Shown here one piece after another: positions 1-11,706 of a stretch of DNA of 64,000 nucleotides; the stretch's first letter is position 1; each line of letters begins with the position of its first letter. The notes beneath the pieces are model-generated. The model worked only from the letters and a program-made list of their open reading frames with translations, was not told where the DNA came from and did no database searches. The translations under genes and the position numbers were made by a program. Source of the stretch: Loripinus fragilis (taxonomy: Eukaryota; Mollusca; Bivalvia; Lucinida; Lucinidae); the NCBI GenBank assembly GCA_964019695.1, contig OZ026531.1:3539201-3603200 (forward strand), in the 5' to 3' direction.

Positions 1-600
1 GCTTTACGCTGGTAGTCTAAAAATAAAAAAAAGCATATGTCTTTTACAAGTAATATTACATTTTATAAGTGGTGCGTAACCAAAGTGGCTCACTGTATAT
101 AAGTGTATGTCAAACATGCGACCCCGAGGTTTTTTTTAGTCCAACGGGCATAATTTGAATATACTTCGTAGAGGTCTACTAGGTGATGCTACATACCAAA
201 TATCAAAGCCTGACGCCTTACCAAGTTATGGTTTTAGACAATTTTTTCATGCTTTTCACTATATAAGCCTATGTCAAACATCTGATCCGGGGCTTGAGCC
301 ATTTTAGCCATTTTAGCCCCACTGGCATAATTTGAAAAAAACTTGGTAGAGATCCAATGGGTGATGTTACATACCAAATACCAAGGCTTAAGGCGCTGTG
401 GTTTCAAACAAGGAATATTTTTTCATGTTTTCCCTATAAGCTTATGTAAAACATGTGACCACAGGGGCATAATTTGAACAGACTTGGGAGAGGTCCACTA
501 GGTGATACTAAATTTTTTTCATGTCCTTCCATATATAAGCTATGTTAAAAACATCACCCCAGGGCGGGCCATTTTTGGACCCAGGTGCGTAATTTAAACA
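1..600. repeat. Diverged tandem repeat, units about 118 bp
   Basis: Each unit carries 'ggtgatgctacataccaaatat(c/a)aaggc', 'tttttcatg.tttcc.tatata.gcctatgt.aaacat' and 'gcataatttgaaca.acttggtagag'. About five units are visible and the array continues off the left edge. The same unit forms the core of the element at 33035-35108, and a single copy lies at 18195-18370. Confidence 0.75.
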
Positions 601-694
601 AATTATGCCCCTGTGTTCCTAATGTTCCAAAGATGCATTATAGGACTATACTATTTTTCAATTTGAACAATATATAAAGAGAGCCATATCAGGA

Positions 695-890
695 TTATTC
701 CTGTCAAAGTAAGAAAGAGGGCAAAGATCAGGAATTGATACAATCAAGTACCACACCTGACCCAGGATACCACATGTATGACATGGGAAAGTGACAAACA
801 TACAATTAAACATCACAACTGAGAGCCAAGAGATCAGTCCTTTCCCAACAGGTGACCACAAGGCATCAATAAACAGACGCGACATGCACA
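695..890 (+). repeat. Dispersed repeat family F
   Basis: It holds 'aagtaagaaagagggcaaag', 'aatcaagtaccacacctgac' and 'aggtgaccacaaggcaacaa'-like words. Other copies are at 59325-59490 (same strand) and 24660-24745 (opposite strand), with a short piece at 31142-31180. No terminal structure was made out, and the short open frames across it are not conserved between copies. Confidence 0.6.
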
Positions 891-1442
891 AAACAGAAAT
901 AACACAAATAATCCACCAAAGTGCCGCCTTGGAACGGTCAGTAAAATATTTTACTGGAGGGCTTAACTGGATTCACGGCGCCAACTTCACCCTTAGTTCA
1001 GATGTGGATCAAGACACAAAGATATTTGGTTTGCATGAAAGACCCATAACTTATCCATGCGTTTTCTCCTAGAACATATAAATCAAGATATAAAAAAGGA
1101 GATAAAGCAAAGATAAGGACTCAACAGTACATAAAACTGAATACTGAAGAAAAAGAAATCCAACAGGTAATCCCGGTGGGCCTGACAACAGCCGAAGCAT
1201 CAAGCCCCTACTATCTCATCAAAAGATAAGTCTTTTAAGTCGGCACCGTCAAGTTTGGTTAAAATCCAGCCAGATGTTTAGGAGAATATTTCATGAGAAT
1301 TGTCTGCTGGCAAGTGTTAAAGCATGAAAAACATGTGTGATCCCTATATTTGAGCCAGCATATGCGGTTTTAGTTCTTATCACAGTTTTTGGAACAGTGA
1401 CAATTACAAGAATAGCCCATTGGTTTAGATAACCGAAATATG
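891..1442. other. Unassigned stretch
   Basis: Moderately A+T-rich, with no convincing exon, RNA gene or repeat shared elsewhere in the window. A 'catgagaattgtctgctggc' word near 1283 resembles part of the MITE at 32544-32755. Confidence 0.4.
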
Positions 1443-1582
1443 TGTCAGTTACAAGCAAAAGTATGTGCACGTAGAATGGTTGCTTGCTTGTTCAAGCTTG
1501 CCCAGGGAAAAGTGTGGTTAGGTGAACTGACCGTCCCGCTATGACCATAGCTGTAAACTGCGAGGTAAAGCAACAAAACAAA
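1443..1582 (+). mobile_element. SINE-2 fragment (3' half)
   Basis: It runs 'cagttacaagcaaaagtatgt', then 'gcttgcccagggaaaagtgtggttaggtgaactgac', and ends 'aaagcaacaaaacaaac'. This is the 3' body and tail of SINE-2, in forward orientation. The tRNA-like head is missing, so the copy is 5' truncated. Confidence 0.75.
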
Positions 1583-1764
1583 CCAGCCAACCCCCTGAGG
1601 AAAATTCCAAGATCCGCGCATAAACTTGTGTCATATTCAGTGTCCACCGGGGCTTGGACAGGTCGCCGCAATCATGAATGCCATTGCTGCGTCGTTTTTT
1701 TTTGTTTTTTGTTTTTTTTTGCAGTTGAGTTTTATCACCAAAAGCTATGATAACTAGAAATGAT

Positions 1765-2635
1765 GTTTATGAAACACTATGCCCCATCCCTTTGCTTGCC
1801 AGGAAGGCTACATCTATAGTTTTAAGCTTCTAGCTATACTACTCATCATCCTCTATCATCTGACATAATTTAAACTAAAATAAAAAAAATAATTCCACCC
1901 AGAAGTCAGCTGACAAAGTTTGAAGCTGCTAGCTATAAAATGTTTCGAGATACATGTATCTTTATTAAAGTTTTCAATGCCAAACTTTACAAAGGGCAAT
2001 AACTTTTTTTTTAATTTTCACCAGATAATCTACTTATCATCTTCTACCAACTGACCATGTTTGAAGCTGCCAGCTATAATAATTTTTGAGATATCTTGAT
2101 TACAAGTTTCCAATGCCCTAATTTGCAAATGGCAATAACTCAAAAAAATAAAATATTTTTTTTAGATTTTGACCAGGTAATCTACTCATTATCCTCTTTT
2201 AAGCTACTAGCTGCAATAGTTTTTGATATATCTCGACTGCAAGTTTTCAATGCAAAATTTGCAAAAGGCAATAACTAAAAAAAAAATAAAATAGCATTTT
2301 TTTTTAATTTTCACTAGGTTATCTATTCATTATCTTCAATTAACTGACCAAGTTTGAAGCTCATAGTTGATATAGTTTCGATAGTCTTGATTACAAAATA
2401 TCAATATGACCCTTTAAAAGGGGCATAACTCAGTAAAGGGAGATAATCCGGACTTAAAAGAATATGTGTTAATTATTTTTGATGAGAAATCCATACATGA
2501 AATTTCAAAATTGTATCTTGAAAAGTTTTGAACGAATGCAGAGACGCACGGGCGGACGGACGGACGGAAGGACACACGAACAAGCCCAAAGCAATATGCC
2601 CCTTTAACTTTTCCAAATTTTGGGGCATAATAAGG
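1765..2635 (+). mobile_element. Pearl/Helentron-like element P1
   Basis: The left end carries TATGCCCC (about 1778) and the right end the matching GGGGCATA (about 2622). Inside are three to four diverged tandem units of roughly 135 bp ('aattttcaccag.taatctactcattatc', 'gaagct..tagctataatagtttt.gatat'). These are followed by a GACG-type microsatellite (2544-2570) and a 3' hairpin ('tatgcccctttaacttttccaaattttggggcata'). Tandem core, microsatellite and terminal hairpin is the plan of the bivalve 'pearl' and Drosophila DINE-1 elements. It has no coding capacity. Confidence 0.6.
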
Positions 2636-3715
2636 TACATACGGGTCAAGCAGGGCTTGGAGTGTTCAAAATACCACAAATTCAGTTACATACTTCAAGT
2701 AATAGCTTTCTCCGGGTCCATGTTCTGAAGTCATGCTAAATGAGACGTCTGTCCACTCCAATGTCTGGTAAAGGACTGCCAGATTTGCGGTCTTTCTCGT
2801 TCATTTCCATTAAGCCACGCGCTCCTCGTGATTTGCATGAAGATTTGCATAAACCCGGGAAACAGGCTTGTGCAATCACGCGATCACACCTAACTGAGCA
2901 TGCCATACATGTACTGTATATACCAAGCACAGGTTATAAAAAAAATAACAGTTGTACAGAGACACACCGTATGGGCGGCAATCGAAAACGTACTTACCAA
3001 TCGACGAACGCAGATCCAAAACTTCGCTAGAAATAGTGTTTTCGATTGCCATTTGACGCTAATCTGTTTCTTACTATTTTGAAGTACGAGTTCATCGATA
3101 GTTTTAGCGTTTTCGATTGCCACCTATCCGGTGTGAGAAAGAGGTAATAAAAAGAGTCACGCCAAGAGAAAACTAACAATGAGGCCGTATGAAAGTAGAG
3201 GACCCAGAACAACTCAATCATCATAGCGCATGGGCGCCCGGGATCCAGGTAATACTGCTGTGTTTGGGGGGGGGGGGGGGGGTCCTCACACCGTTTTTAT
3301 CGTCGTCAACGTATTTCACAGAGGGCGAACCTACGTTGAATTTCGAAACTAACTTTTTTGCTTTTTCAAACCACGGGTATCTATGGGACCGACTAGTGAG
3401 CGATTTGCGTGAAAAGTTGTAGCTCTTTGCATTTTCAAATACCATTCAAATTTTCGTTGTATTCGGAGATAAAAACATCGAAAGTGGGGTAGACACATTG
3501 CATTCTAATAAAGTGATGAATTGTATAGCTAAAATTTTGGATTTGATCCCACACGGATCAAAATTGGACGAGTCTATTTATTAGCACGAGATAGGTTTTA
3601 ACAGTTACATTTCTAGAACAAATGCCTGCTGTTCATGCCAACCGATTGGTTTCAAACGAGTAATCGTCAAGATTTTTATTGCATGTGCCATGCCATGGAT
3701 TCGTCTATCTTTTCA
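2636..3715. other. Unassigned stretch with a homopolymer tract
   Basis: No exon or recognised repeat. A pure G run lies at about 3266-3282. The word 'ttttcgattgcca' occurs three times (2979 inverted, 3038 and 3109 direct), meaning unknown. The overlapping short frames on both strands look like chance. Confidence 0.4.
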
Positions 3716-3717
3716 AT

Positions 3718-3931
3718 GACGGATCCAGAGGGGGTTCAGGGGTTCGCTCGATCCCCCCCCCCCCCCCAATTAAAAAAAATATTCCATGAAAATGAAATAA
3801 TTTGGTCTCAGTGAGACCAAATTATTCGATCACATAGGATATTTAAGAAATATGAGAAAAAATTAGCAAAGCCAACTCTCTCCTCTACATATCTATTCAA
3901 ACCCGCTTTCAAGAAATCCTGGATCCGACCC
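3718..3931. mobile_element. Uninterrupted copy of the GGATCCAGAGGGGG repeat (family D)
   Basis: It begins CGGATCCAGAGGGGG, has a C run (about 3754-3767) and a near-perfect inner palindrome (3783-3824, 'aataatttggtctcagtgag' and complement), and ends CTGGATCCG. The ends are short inverted repeats, so it is probably a MITE. This copy is the empty site for the large insertion at 55615-60139. Confidence 0.7.
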
Positions 3932-4691
3932 TGGTTTTGCAATTGGTCCATCTGTGGTAAAATTGGACTATAAAATCTGTGTAAGCACACCGTACAACCG
4001 GCTGCTTTGATGACAGGGTACTAACAATGATGACAGATACGGGTTTTTTATGTCCCATGAAGGGTAGGTTATAATTTGGTTGGCAAATTTTTTAGAGAGG
4101 CCCTCTGTTACTCTGTGGTAGATGAGTACACTTGTTAGTGTTGAGAGATCCTACAGAAACAAGCTGACAATATATCACTCACAAATAAAGCCACACTTGA
4201 TCATTATTTCAGAGGTTTCCAGAGAAAAGTCAAAAAACGGTTATCTGTTCAGGTTGTGCGTCTCTCCGTCAAAGTCTGCTGTCTGCACTTATATGCAATA
4301 AAACTACTATCATTCAGCTACATTTCTGCCAAATTTGAAGCCGCAGTTTGATTTTATAAAGTTACTGGAGCCCATCAAAGACGACAGGTAGATAAAAAAT
4401 GTCTGCCTTTGTCAACAGGTCAATTTTGAAGTGGCTGTTTTGATGACAGATCATGAACTTTAGTGGCTACCATTGATGACAGGTCATAATTCTAGAAAGT
4501 TACTTTAAATCAACATATTTCTTCAGCCTGTGGTATCAACTGAGAGCATAAATCATATTCCATATTGCATTTGGGTCAAAATAATCTTACTTGTCATTTG
4601 GCTAGCTGATATTGAGCATAGGTAAACAGTCTAGATCCAGACCAGACACTTCAGAAACAGGGTCCATACGATTTCTTTTGGAGGATATATA

Positions 4692-5609
4692 CTGAACAAA
4701 AGTGCAATCGCTACACTTCAATTATCGATATTTTGTGAGAAAGTATTGGACAAAAAGTATTTACTAAAACTTAATAATGTTTCCCAGACATCCAGCAAAC
4801 AATCGTTGAAACTCCACCAATTTGTCTCTTCTAATTTCTGAATTATGCTCCTTTAAGTGTTTAAAGCTTTATTCACTGTATTTTGCTATTACGCAAATTA
4901 AAATTGTTATGCTTATCAAAATTGACCATAATTGTGATGCATAAAAACACAAGAAAACTGATCAATCACTTGAAGCAAGCTCAGAAATCAATTTCGAAGT
5001 TATCAAATTTGTAAAAGATTGAAAATTATCTCCCTTTGACAAAATCAAAGAGGGAATATTAAACGTTTGGTAATCTTCAATTTATCACGATTTTCAATAA
5101 TTTTCTTTTGCCAAATCAGGTAGACCTCTCAACACATTGTTTCTTACATTTCTCAACTAGTAATGTCCTAATACTAAGATGCAACAATACATTGATTTTC
5201 CTATAGATAGTTCAGTGTTAAAATTTCAAATTTGGCAATTTGATGGAAAACCCGCTTTTTAAGATTGCTTTTCTAAACGATCAAAGTACACTTGAGATAA
5301 GTCCTTGACATGTCTGGTTGTCACATGTCTAGACAACCATTCTGTGCAGTCGGATCTCGTAGGTAGTGGATTTCTGAAGGCCAAAGCTGTGTGAGATTTC
5401 TGTTCAAATTTGCAACCTGAAAAATTGGACCCCTGTCACATTTAAATGGCTGTCATGTGTTTCCTCGTGACAACATCCATATAACTTTTACTGTTATGCT
5501 TTACCCAGTATTTGAACATTAAGATACACTTTCATTTGCAATCTTGGTTTGCATAATTGTGTATATAGATGGCAAACAATTGAGGTGTAGCGTTTTCATT
5601 TTTGTTCAG
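4692..5609. mobile_element. 918-bp Tc1/mariner-type element nested in T1's left arm
   Basis: The ends are CTGAACAAAAGTGCAATCGC and the complement of CTGAACAAAAATGAAAACGC; both continue into CTACAC(C/T)TCAATT. TA lies at both borders (4690-4691 and 5610-5611). T1's right arm lacks it and reads straight through ('cctctaagaaac' side to 'tttttgtatttatatcctc'), which proves the insertion. No transposase frame; a MITE of the TA-inserting IS630/Tc1/mariner group. Confidence 0.85.
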
Positions 5610-7098
5610 TATAGATACAAAAATAATCTCAAAATGTACGTCTAGATCAGATATCAGTTAGATAACAAATGGGCATATCCACTTTTCAGTGAAATCTTGA
5701 GTTTTGTTATATCAATTATTGCAAGTTTATGGACAGGGTTTGGTTTTGCTTGTGCCACTTCCTGGTTACTGCTCATGTGATTTTTGTTCAAAGCAGTAGC
5801 AGTACCTGGGGGCAATATTTCACTTCCCTTACATGAATTAACAGAAAGTTGGGAATCACTGTTACAGGTTGAATGGCAACCTGATCTTTCCTCACAGCAA
5901 AATATTTTCAGCCATGATTATGGTTTGCTAGTTGACATCATGTGATGTTGAAAGCTAAACAGGCGTGGTGTCTTATTGTGTCTTGGCTGGTATCTTTTGT
6001 GTTGTGCCTTGGTGACCAAAGTATTTGTTTTACAGATTTTGACGATAGACATCCATCAATGGGGGTCAATCTAAGGGGTTCTCAACTTCTAAATACACTG
6101 TGTTTCAATAAGTTACCAGCCTGACCTATTTCTCACTGACCCTATACAGTCAAGATTTTTACAGTTTGTTTGGTCACCATATTAAAACTCTTTTACAAAG
6201 TTTAAGCATTATGTGCTGGTTAGTTGATTTTATCGTGACTTCAAGCATGGTCAGTGAGCCAAATAATTTTCTTTCATCGAATTAAGCTGTAAGGTTAATT
6301 TTACTTTTTGATAAATATCTTTAGTTTAAAAAATGCAGTGTGAGTATATAATATATTGACGGAATGGAAAATTTGTCGCCTACATGATGGTATAGAAATG
6401 AAAAGATTGCGTAATTTGATACTTAAGTGACGCATGGTTAAGGACGGTGGGGCATAACTATTTTCAGACATGTTGGAAGCTCTCAGATAGTAAAACTTTT
6501 TAACAAATGTTTATCCAATATATCAATTAATATGGGAATATAATTATAAATATATTTTTGTCATAATAGCAAGGAGTAAACTGTCTAAATTATCAAATTT
6601 TCCAAAATTTAGGTTCTATTTTTACTAAGGAATAACATCACTATTAATTTTGAACACTGCAATTTTTTTCAAGATCAACATATTTTACTCTAATTTTTAA
6701 GAGAAAATACATTCTATTTGCCTCAATCATAGCTTAGTTTCAAGTAAGCATCTCGCAATTTGTCTTTTGAAATGGCTTGTTACATATTTCAAAGTTATTT
6801 TAGCACACTTTCAAATGCAGTTATATTTTTGTTAAATCATTAGATAATATATTTATCAAACATAGGGTTGAAGAGTATCTTAATAGAGATTGTTTTTTTT
6901 TAAAGAAAAAGCGATCTATCTTGATGGGAAACAGGGTAGGCTGGTTACTTATTGAATGACCCTTGTAAATAAAATTGTGATCCACCATCAAAATCTGTTA
7001 AACCAATACTTTGGTTATCAAAGCACAACTCAATTGATAACAGTCAAGACGCCAGTAAACACCATGCCTGTTTAGCTTTCAACATCACATGATGTCAA

Positions 7099-7345
7099 CT
7101 TACTACTTTTTGTTTATTGTAACTCCCATTGTGGGAGTCTGTAATTGTTCTATGTTTTGTTGTACGTTACTTTATGTCCATTCTAGTATTGCAATCATCT
7201 TAATGGGGAAGAGAGAGCTGATTGCTTTGCTTAATTTGTCTTCCTGGTGTCTTGTGATGGTTGAGCGGCTCTTCCTTGTGGTGCCACGGGGTTGTCTGCA
7301 GTTTGTTACTGTGGTATTTCCTGATCATACTCATTTACTATTTTT
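7099..7345. repeat. Segment inserted in T1's right arm, shared with 41790-41965
   Basis: The left arm lacks this stretch ('gttgacatcatg' passes directly to the 'accataatcatggctgaaaat' side). It shares 'ttctagt.ttgcaatcat' and 'ga.agagagctg.ttg.ttt.ctt' with 41790-41965. It is T-rich with no coding sense, and the ends of this family are not resolved. Confidence 0.55.
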
Positions 7346-8061
7346 TATACCATATCAAAGCTGAAAATATTTTGCTGCGTGGAAAGATCAGGATATTATC
7401 TGTTGCCATTCAGCCTGTAACAGTGATTCACAACTTTTCGCTGATTTGTAAAGGGGAGGTGTAATATTGTCCCCATGGTACTGCATGAAGAAAAAATAAC
7501 ATGAGCAATGACCAGGAAGTGGCACAACCCAAACCAAACCCTGTCCTTAAAGCACATATTATGAAATAACTTAATATATTACAAAACTTACGATTTCACT
7601 GAGAGGTTGATAAGCCCTTTTGTCATCGATCTAGATGTACATTTTAGTTTACTTTTTGTATTTATATCCTCTAAGAAACAGTATGGACCCTGTTTCTTCG
7701 GTGTCTGGTCTGGATCTAGGCTGTTTACCTATGCTCAATATTAGTTAATCAACTGACAGATAAGATTATTTTGGCCTGATTGCAATATGGAATATGATTT
7801 ATGCTCTCAGTTGAGGTCAAAGGCTGAAGAAATATGTTATTTTAAAGTAACTTTCTAGAATTATGACCTGTCATCAATGTAAGCCACTAAAATTCATGAC
7901 CTGTCATCAAAGACAGCCATTTCAAAATAGATCTGTTGACAAAGGCTGCCATTTTTCCTCTACCTGTCGTCTTTGATGGGGTCCAGTATCTTTATAAAAT
8001 CAAACTGCGGCTTCAAATTTTGCAGAAATGTAGCTGAATGATTGTAGTTTTATTGTATGTA

Positions 8062-9361
8062 CGAGGGGCATTCAATGTGTAATGAAAACAGCCCAGTGTA
8101 TTGCAATGTTTTATATTTACACACTTCATAATTACTTTCATTAAAAGGTCTGTTTCTTGGCTAAATAAATGTGAAATTGCAGTTGTCCAGCTCCTTATCT
8201 AATTTACACAAGCCTCATTCAAAATAGGGTACTGAAGTACACTGCGATATGAAATAAAACAATGTTTTCAAAAGCAGATAACTACATGAACGAGGGATGT
8301 TTTCAGCCTGCTTCTTTGTGTGGTAAATATCCATATATTGGTGATTTATACCAGCAAACTTTTTTGATATTGCTTTATATTCTATGAAATACTGAGGCTG
8401 CCATTTTATGTAAATCCTCCTTGATGCTACATTTTCTGGCATTCCACAGACAGAGTCGTTTTTGCATGAACGAATACACAGTGAAAAGTTTTACGAAAAT
8501 AGTTTGTAATATTTTTTCTGTTCGCTTTGATGTTCATTTGCAAGTAATACAGCCGATTTTGAATTTTCATATTTAATCTCACCCATAAAGTACCACCAAG
8601 TACGTCATTTGAAATAAGATAATCACTTAAAGGAATGCCATCTCTGGCTTACACTGCCACGGGTCAAACAAAATACTGTGTTTCATCGATGTTTGCATTC
8701 GGATGCATTATTTGGACATTGTTACACGTATTTACATGTACATGATCTGGCTGGCTTATTTCAGACAATAAAATTATAAGAAACGAAAATGGTATACCAC
8801 TCAGATGAGATACCCCTAGATATTGGTTTCAGTTTAAGTGGTCTGCTGCCTATGCACTGTGTGTATTGAAACTTCGATGCAACCAAAATTATCCTTTCCT
8901 GGTACACAGCCGCATGTTCGATTTTCATGTGCGTGCGTTTTTAGTGTTACGTCCATTGCTTTAAACGACGTCGACGAAAGAGGGGGTAACGTAATAAAAC
9001 CGTTTGTACGAGAAATCGGTTCCGATCAAAAGTTTGTATCGTTATAGCAGATAAAGGAAAATTGAGTCAGAAAACAATGGATGTGTGATTCATACATGTT
9101 AAATGTTTGTTTTAGACAATACAGCATGTCTTTCTACCTTTGTTTAAATGATTCTTAACAATTCGGAGGAAAATGTATGCAGTCTATATTAGTGTGCTTC
9201 TAAAAAGTCTGTAACTTATTAAATTTGGAAAGAAAAAATAATGCTTCATGCACCATTATAACGGCGACGCTTTGGTCTTTCGTTTGACATATAGCATAAA
9301 TTCCTAACGTATTTGTGGGTGAAGTTATGAATGGATTTTCATTACATATTGAACCCCCTCG
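8062..9361. mobile_element. 1300-bp mariner-type element nested in T1's right arm
   Basis: The inverted ends are CGAGGGGCATTCAATGTGTA and the complement of CGAGGGGGTTCAATATGTAA, both then continuing ATGAAAA. TA flanks both sides (8060-8061, 9362-9363), and T1's left arm has the empty site. The length equals that of a full mariner, and CGAGGGG ends are common in mariners. I could not recognise transposase motifs in any frame, so it is decayed or an end-only derivative. The frame at 9200-9541 crosses its border and is not a gene. Confidence 0.8.
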
Positions 9362-9674
9362 TAAGTGCAGAAAGCAGACTTTGACAGAGAGTCGCACAAC
9401 CTCAACAGATAACCGTTTTTGTGACATTTCTAGGGAAACGTCTGAAATGATGGTCATGTGTGGCTTGATTTGTGAGTGATATAACGTCAGCTTATTTCTG
9501 TAGGATCTCTCAACACTAACAAGTGTACTCATCCACCACAAAGTATCAGAGGGCTTCTCTTACAATTTTGACAACCGGAAATTATAACCTACCCTTCATG
9601 GGACATAAAATCCCGTATCTGTCATCATTGTTAGTAACCCGTCATCAAAGCAGCCGGTTGTACGGTGTGGTAAG

Positions 9675-9971
9675 TAGATCAGCGTTTGTTTTAGTTGAGA
9701 ACTGTTATTTGATAGAGTTCTGGAAACAGTCCAGGGCGGGTAGAGTATATATATATATGTATATCAGCCAACAAACCTGGTAAACAAAAGCAACACATTA
9801 AAATTACCCCGAGGCCTGACTCAAGATTATTGTGTAGTACATGACAAAATATTATTGTATCGTTTCTTTCGTCCAGCAGTATAGTTAAATGCTAGAATGC
9901 TCATCACAAAAGAAAAGTACATCAGGTTTTTCTAAATGACTTGAAGAACCAGGCACAACTAAGAAAGTGAA
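9675..9971. other. Unassigned flank of T1
   Basis: Contains a short TA run (9745-9765); otherwise nothing recognised. Confidence 0.4.
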
Positions 9972-10167
9972 ACAGGCCTTAGATAAGAGTGCGTACCACA
10001 GAAAAAAAATCTTATTTCTCAACCAAAACATATGTTGTGGGTACTCAAACGAACCGTCTCGGCAATGAGACGGTTCTTTTGAGCACCCAAAATATATGCT
10101 AAAAATTATGGGTAAGAAAATATTTACAATTTTACGCTGCAAATTTTTGTCTATCTAAACCTATGGT
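9972..10167. mobile_element. MITE-A copy
   Basis: Full pattern: 'aggcctt.ga.aagagtgcgta', 'ttctcaaccaaaacatatgt', a central palindrome 'gaaccgtctc..gagacggttc', 'gagcacccaaaa.atatg', 'gggtaagaaaatatttacaa', ending 'tatctaaacctatgg'. At least a dozen full or partial copies occur in the window. Confidence 0.8.
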
Positions 10168-10189
10168 GAAAGGCTCGAACAAAACTCCA

Positions 10190-10440
10190 TCAGCATGGGC
10201 GGAGCCCGAGGTTGGGGCAGGAGCCCAGATCCCCCCCACTGCGGGAAAATCACAAATGGCTTTAAGTGTCCTTAAAATTTCTGGTACGGATCCCTCAAGA
10301 AGCATCGGACACCTTCAAGAAGCAATTGGATCCCGAGTCCATCTGCTTCTCGAGGGCTCCATACTGCCCTCTGTGAAATCAGTTGATGAATAAAAACGTT
10401 GCCAGGCCCCCATGACGGAATATTCAGGATCCGCGCATGG
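10190..10440. repeat. Family M repeat, copy 1
   Basis: It shares 'ggatccctc.agaagca', 'aagcaattgga', 'ttctcgagggctcc' and 'tctgtgaa.t.agtt.atgaataaaaa.gttg.cag.cccc' with 13450-13610, and ends GGATCCGCGCATG like family H. Non-coding. Confidence 0.6.
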
Positions 10441-10653
10441 TCAGCATAAAACAAGTGACGAAGCCAAGAGGGAAGGGGGAGCGAGAGTATCAGAGCAGGC
10501 TCTTATAGGGGTTCCGGGCCTTCCTCCTGACGAACTAAAAAAATCTAGAATGAATCAGAAGCAATCTGGGGCTTTGTTTACCAGGTTAACAGTCAAACTT
10601 GTGCTGAATTTCGTATTTGAGCGCAGTGGCACCGTGACTGGTAAATGTATACC

Positions 10654-11448
10654 AAGTATTAGCTTTTCAAAAAAGCTGGCGGTCGCTTAGCCATATCATT
10701 GTATGTATTCTTGCCCACTGCATTCTTCCATTTGGAACTTCTAGAGCATGTCCATGTAGATTTATTCTAAGCCCTGGTTATTAACATCTGAACTGTGATT
10801 TGTTACCATTTAACACATGCTTCCAGTGAGTTGTTGCTTGATCTTTTGAAAGCACCCGGCTTAATCATGGTATGTTATGGTAATGTATCTAGCATGCGAC
10901 ACATTTATGGAAAATCATTTGACAACACTAGACAGCACATTTTCTTAAAACTAATGCCAGAAAATCAAGGTCACAGTGGTCGCTTAACTGTATATGTACA
11001 GACTCCGTGACCCCAAGATGTGTTCACAAATCAAATTTGGGATTCCTAGGATGTATGCTCGTGGACACGATTTTTCTAGATCTGATGGCAGTGGTAAAGG
11101 TGCGTGACGCTCCATGACCCTAAATGCATTAAGACACGAATTTTGGCATTCCTGCCTAAAATAATATAGGAGATATACTCCGCATATGATTTGAACACTC
11201 AAACACCTAGGACACTAAGGACAGTCAGTTTTATTACTATATGCCTCCCTTTGGGGGCATAAAAGCTGTTTGTCATGACCGTCATAAGACAGTGCCTGAA
11301 TTCATAGTAATTCTATGTAATCAGATGTGGATGACGACCACAGAAGTACGTTTACTGATGTGAAGTTCGCTTGCACTCTTTGCCAATCAAGGACGCTTTG
11401 ACTTTGGGACGTTTAACTTTCGCCAGCTTTTTTGAAAAGCTAATACTT
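10654..11448. repeat. 28-bp perfect inverted pair spanning 795 bp
   Basis: 10654-10681 and 11421-11448 are exact reverse complements (core 'tattagcttttcaaaaaagc'). The intervening DNA has no transposase and no clear target duplication. It also holds a hairpin at 11245-11270 ('atatgcctccctttgggggcataa'). Confidence 0.7.
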
Positions 11449-11706
11449 ATTGCGTTTATATAAGGGACAGGGCAAATTGACGCCTTCTTTGACGAGCTCG
11501 CCTCGCTCTATAGATTTCACGGACAGTTTACTTCGCGCTGTAGGTCAACCCACGATATTTGGTACCCCACTCGTTGTTCGGCAGCGAATAAAATATAGCC
11601 TGAGCACGGCATAAAGCTTCGGTCAAAACCTGAATTTGATGTGTGTTTTGAATGATGTTTATATAAGCGGCCGGCCACGGCCGACCGCAATAAGCTTACA
11701 TACAAT

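Larger units (their letters stand above)
3986..9669. mobile_element. 5.7-kb DNA element with kilobase-long inverted arms (T1)
   Basis: The ends are exact inverted repeats: CACACCGTACAACCGGCTGC at the left and its complement at the right, flanked by GTAAG on both sides (3981-3985 and 9670-9674). The left arm runs to about 6140 and pairs with the right arm from about 6930. Each arm carries a later insertion absent from the other (4692-5609 on the left; 8062-9361 and about 7099-7345 on the right). The roughly 0.8-kb loop is A+T-rich and non-coding. I see no transposase, so it is non-autonomous or decayed. Five-base duplications and a CAC terminus occur in Transib/RAG-like elements, but the bases after CACA do not match their heptamer. 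A foldback-type element is the alternative. Confidence 0.85.

Noticed and set aside
2528..2728. Overlapping frames on both strands near 2500-2730
   Set aside because: They read a GACG microsatellite and the 3' hairpin of element P1.
8215..8442. Mariner transposase C-terminus on the minus strand
   Set aside because: Placed where a transposase end could be, but no D-D-D/E signature or typical tail motif could be read.
9200..9541. 113-codon minus-strand frame
   Set aside because: It spans the border between the mariner-type insertion and T1's arm, so it is an accident of the junction.
3986..9669. Polinton/Maverick
   Set aside because: Inverted ends alone are suggestive, but the duplication is 5 bp, not 6, ends do not start AG, and no polymerase, integrase or capsid genes are present.
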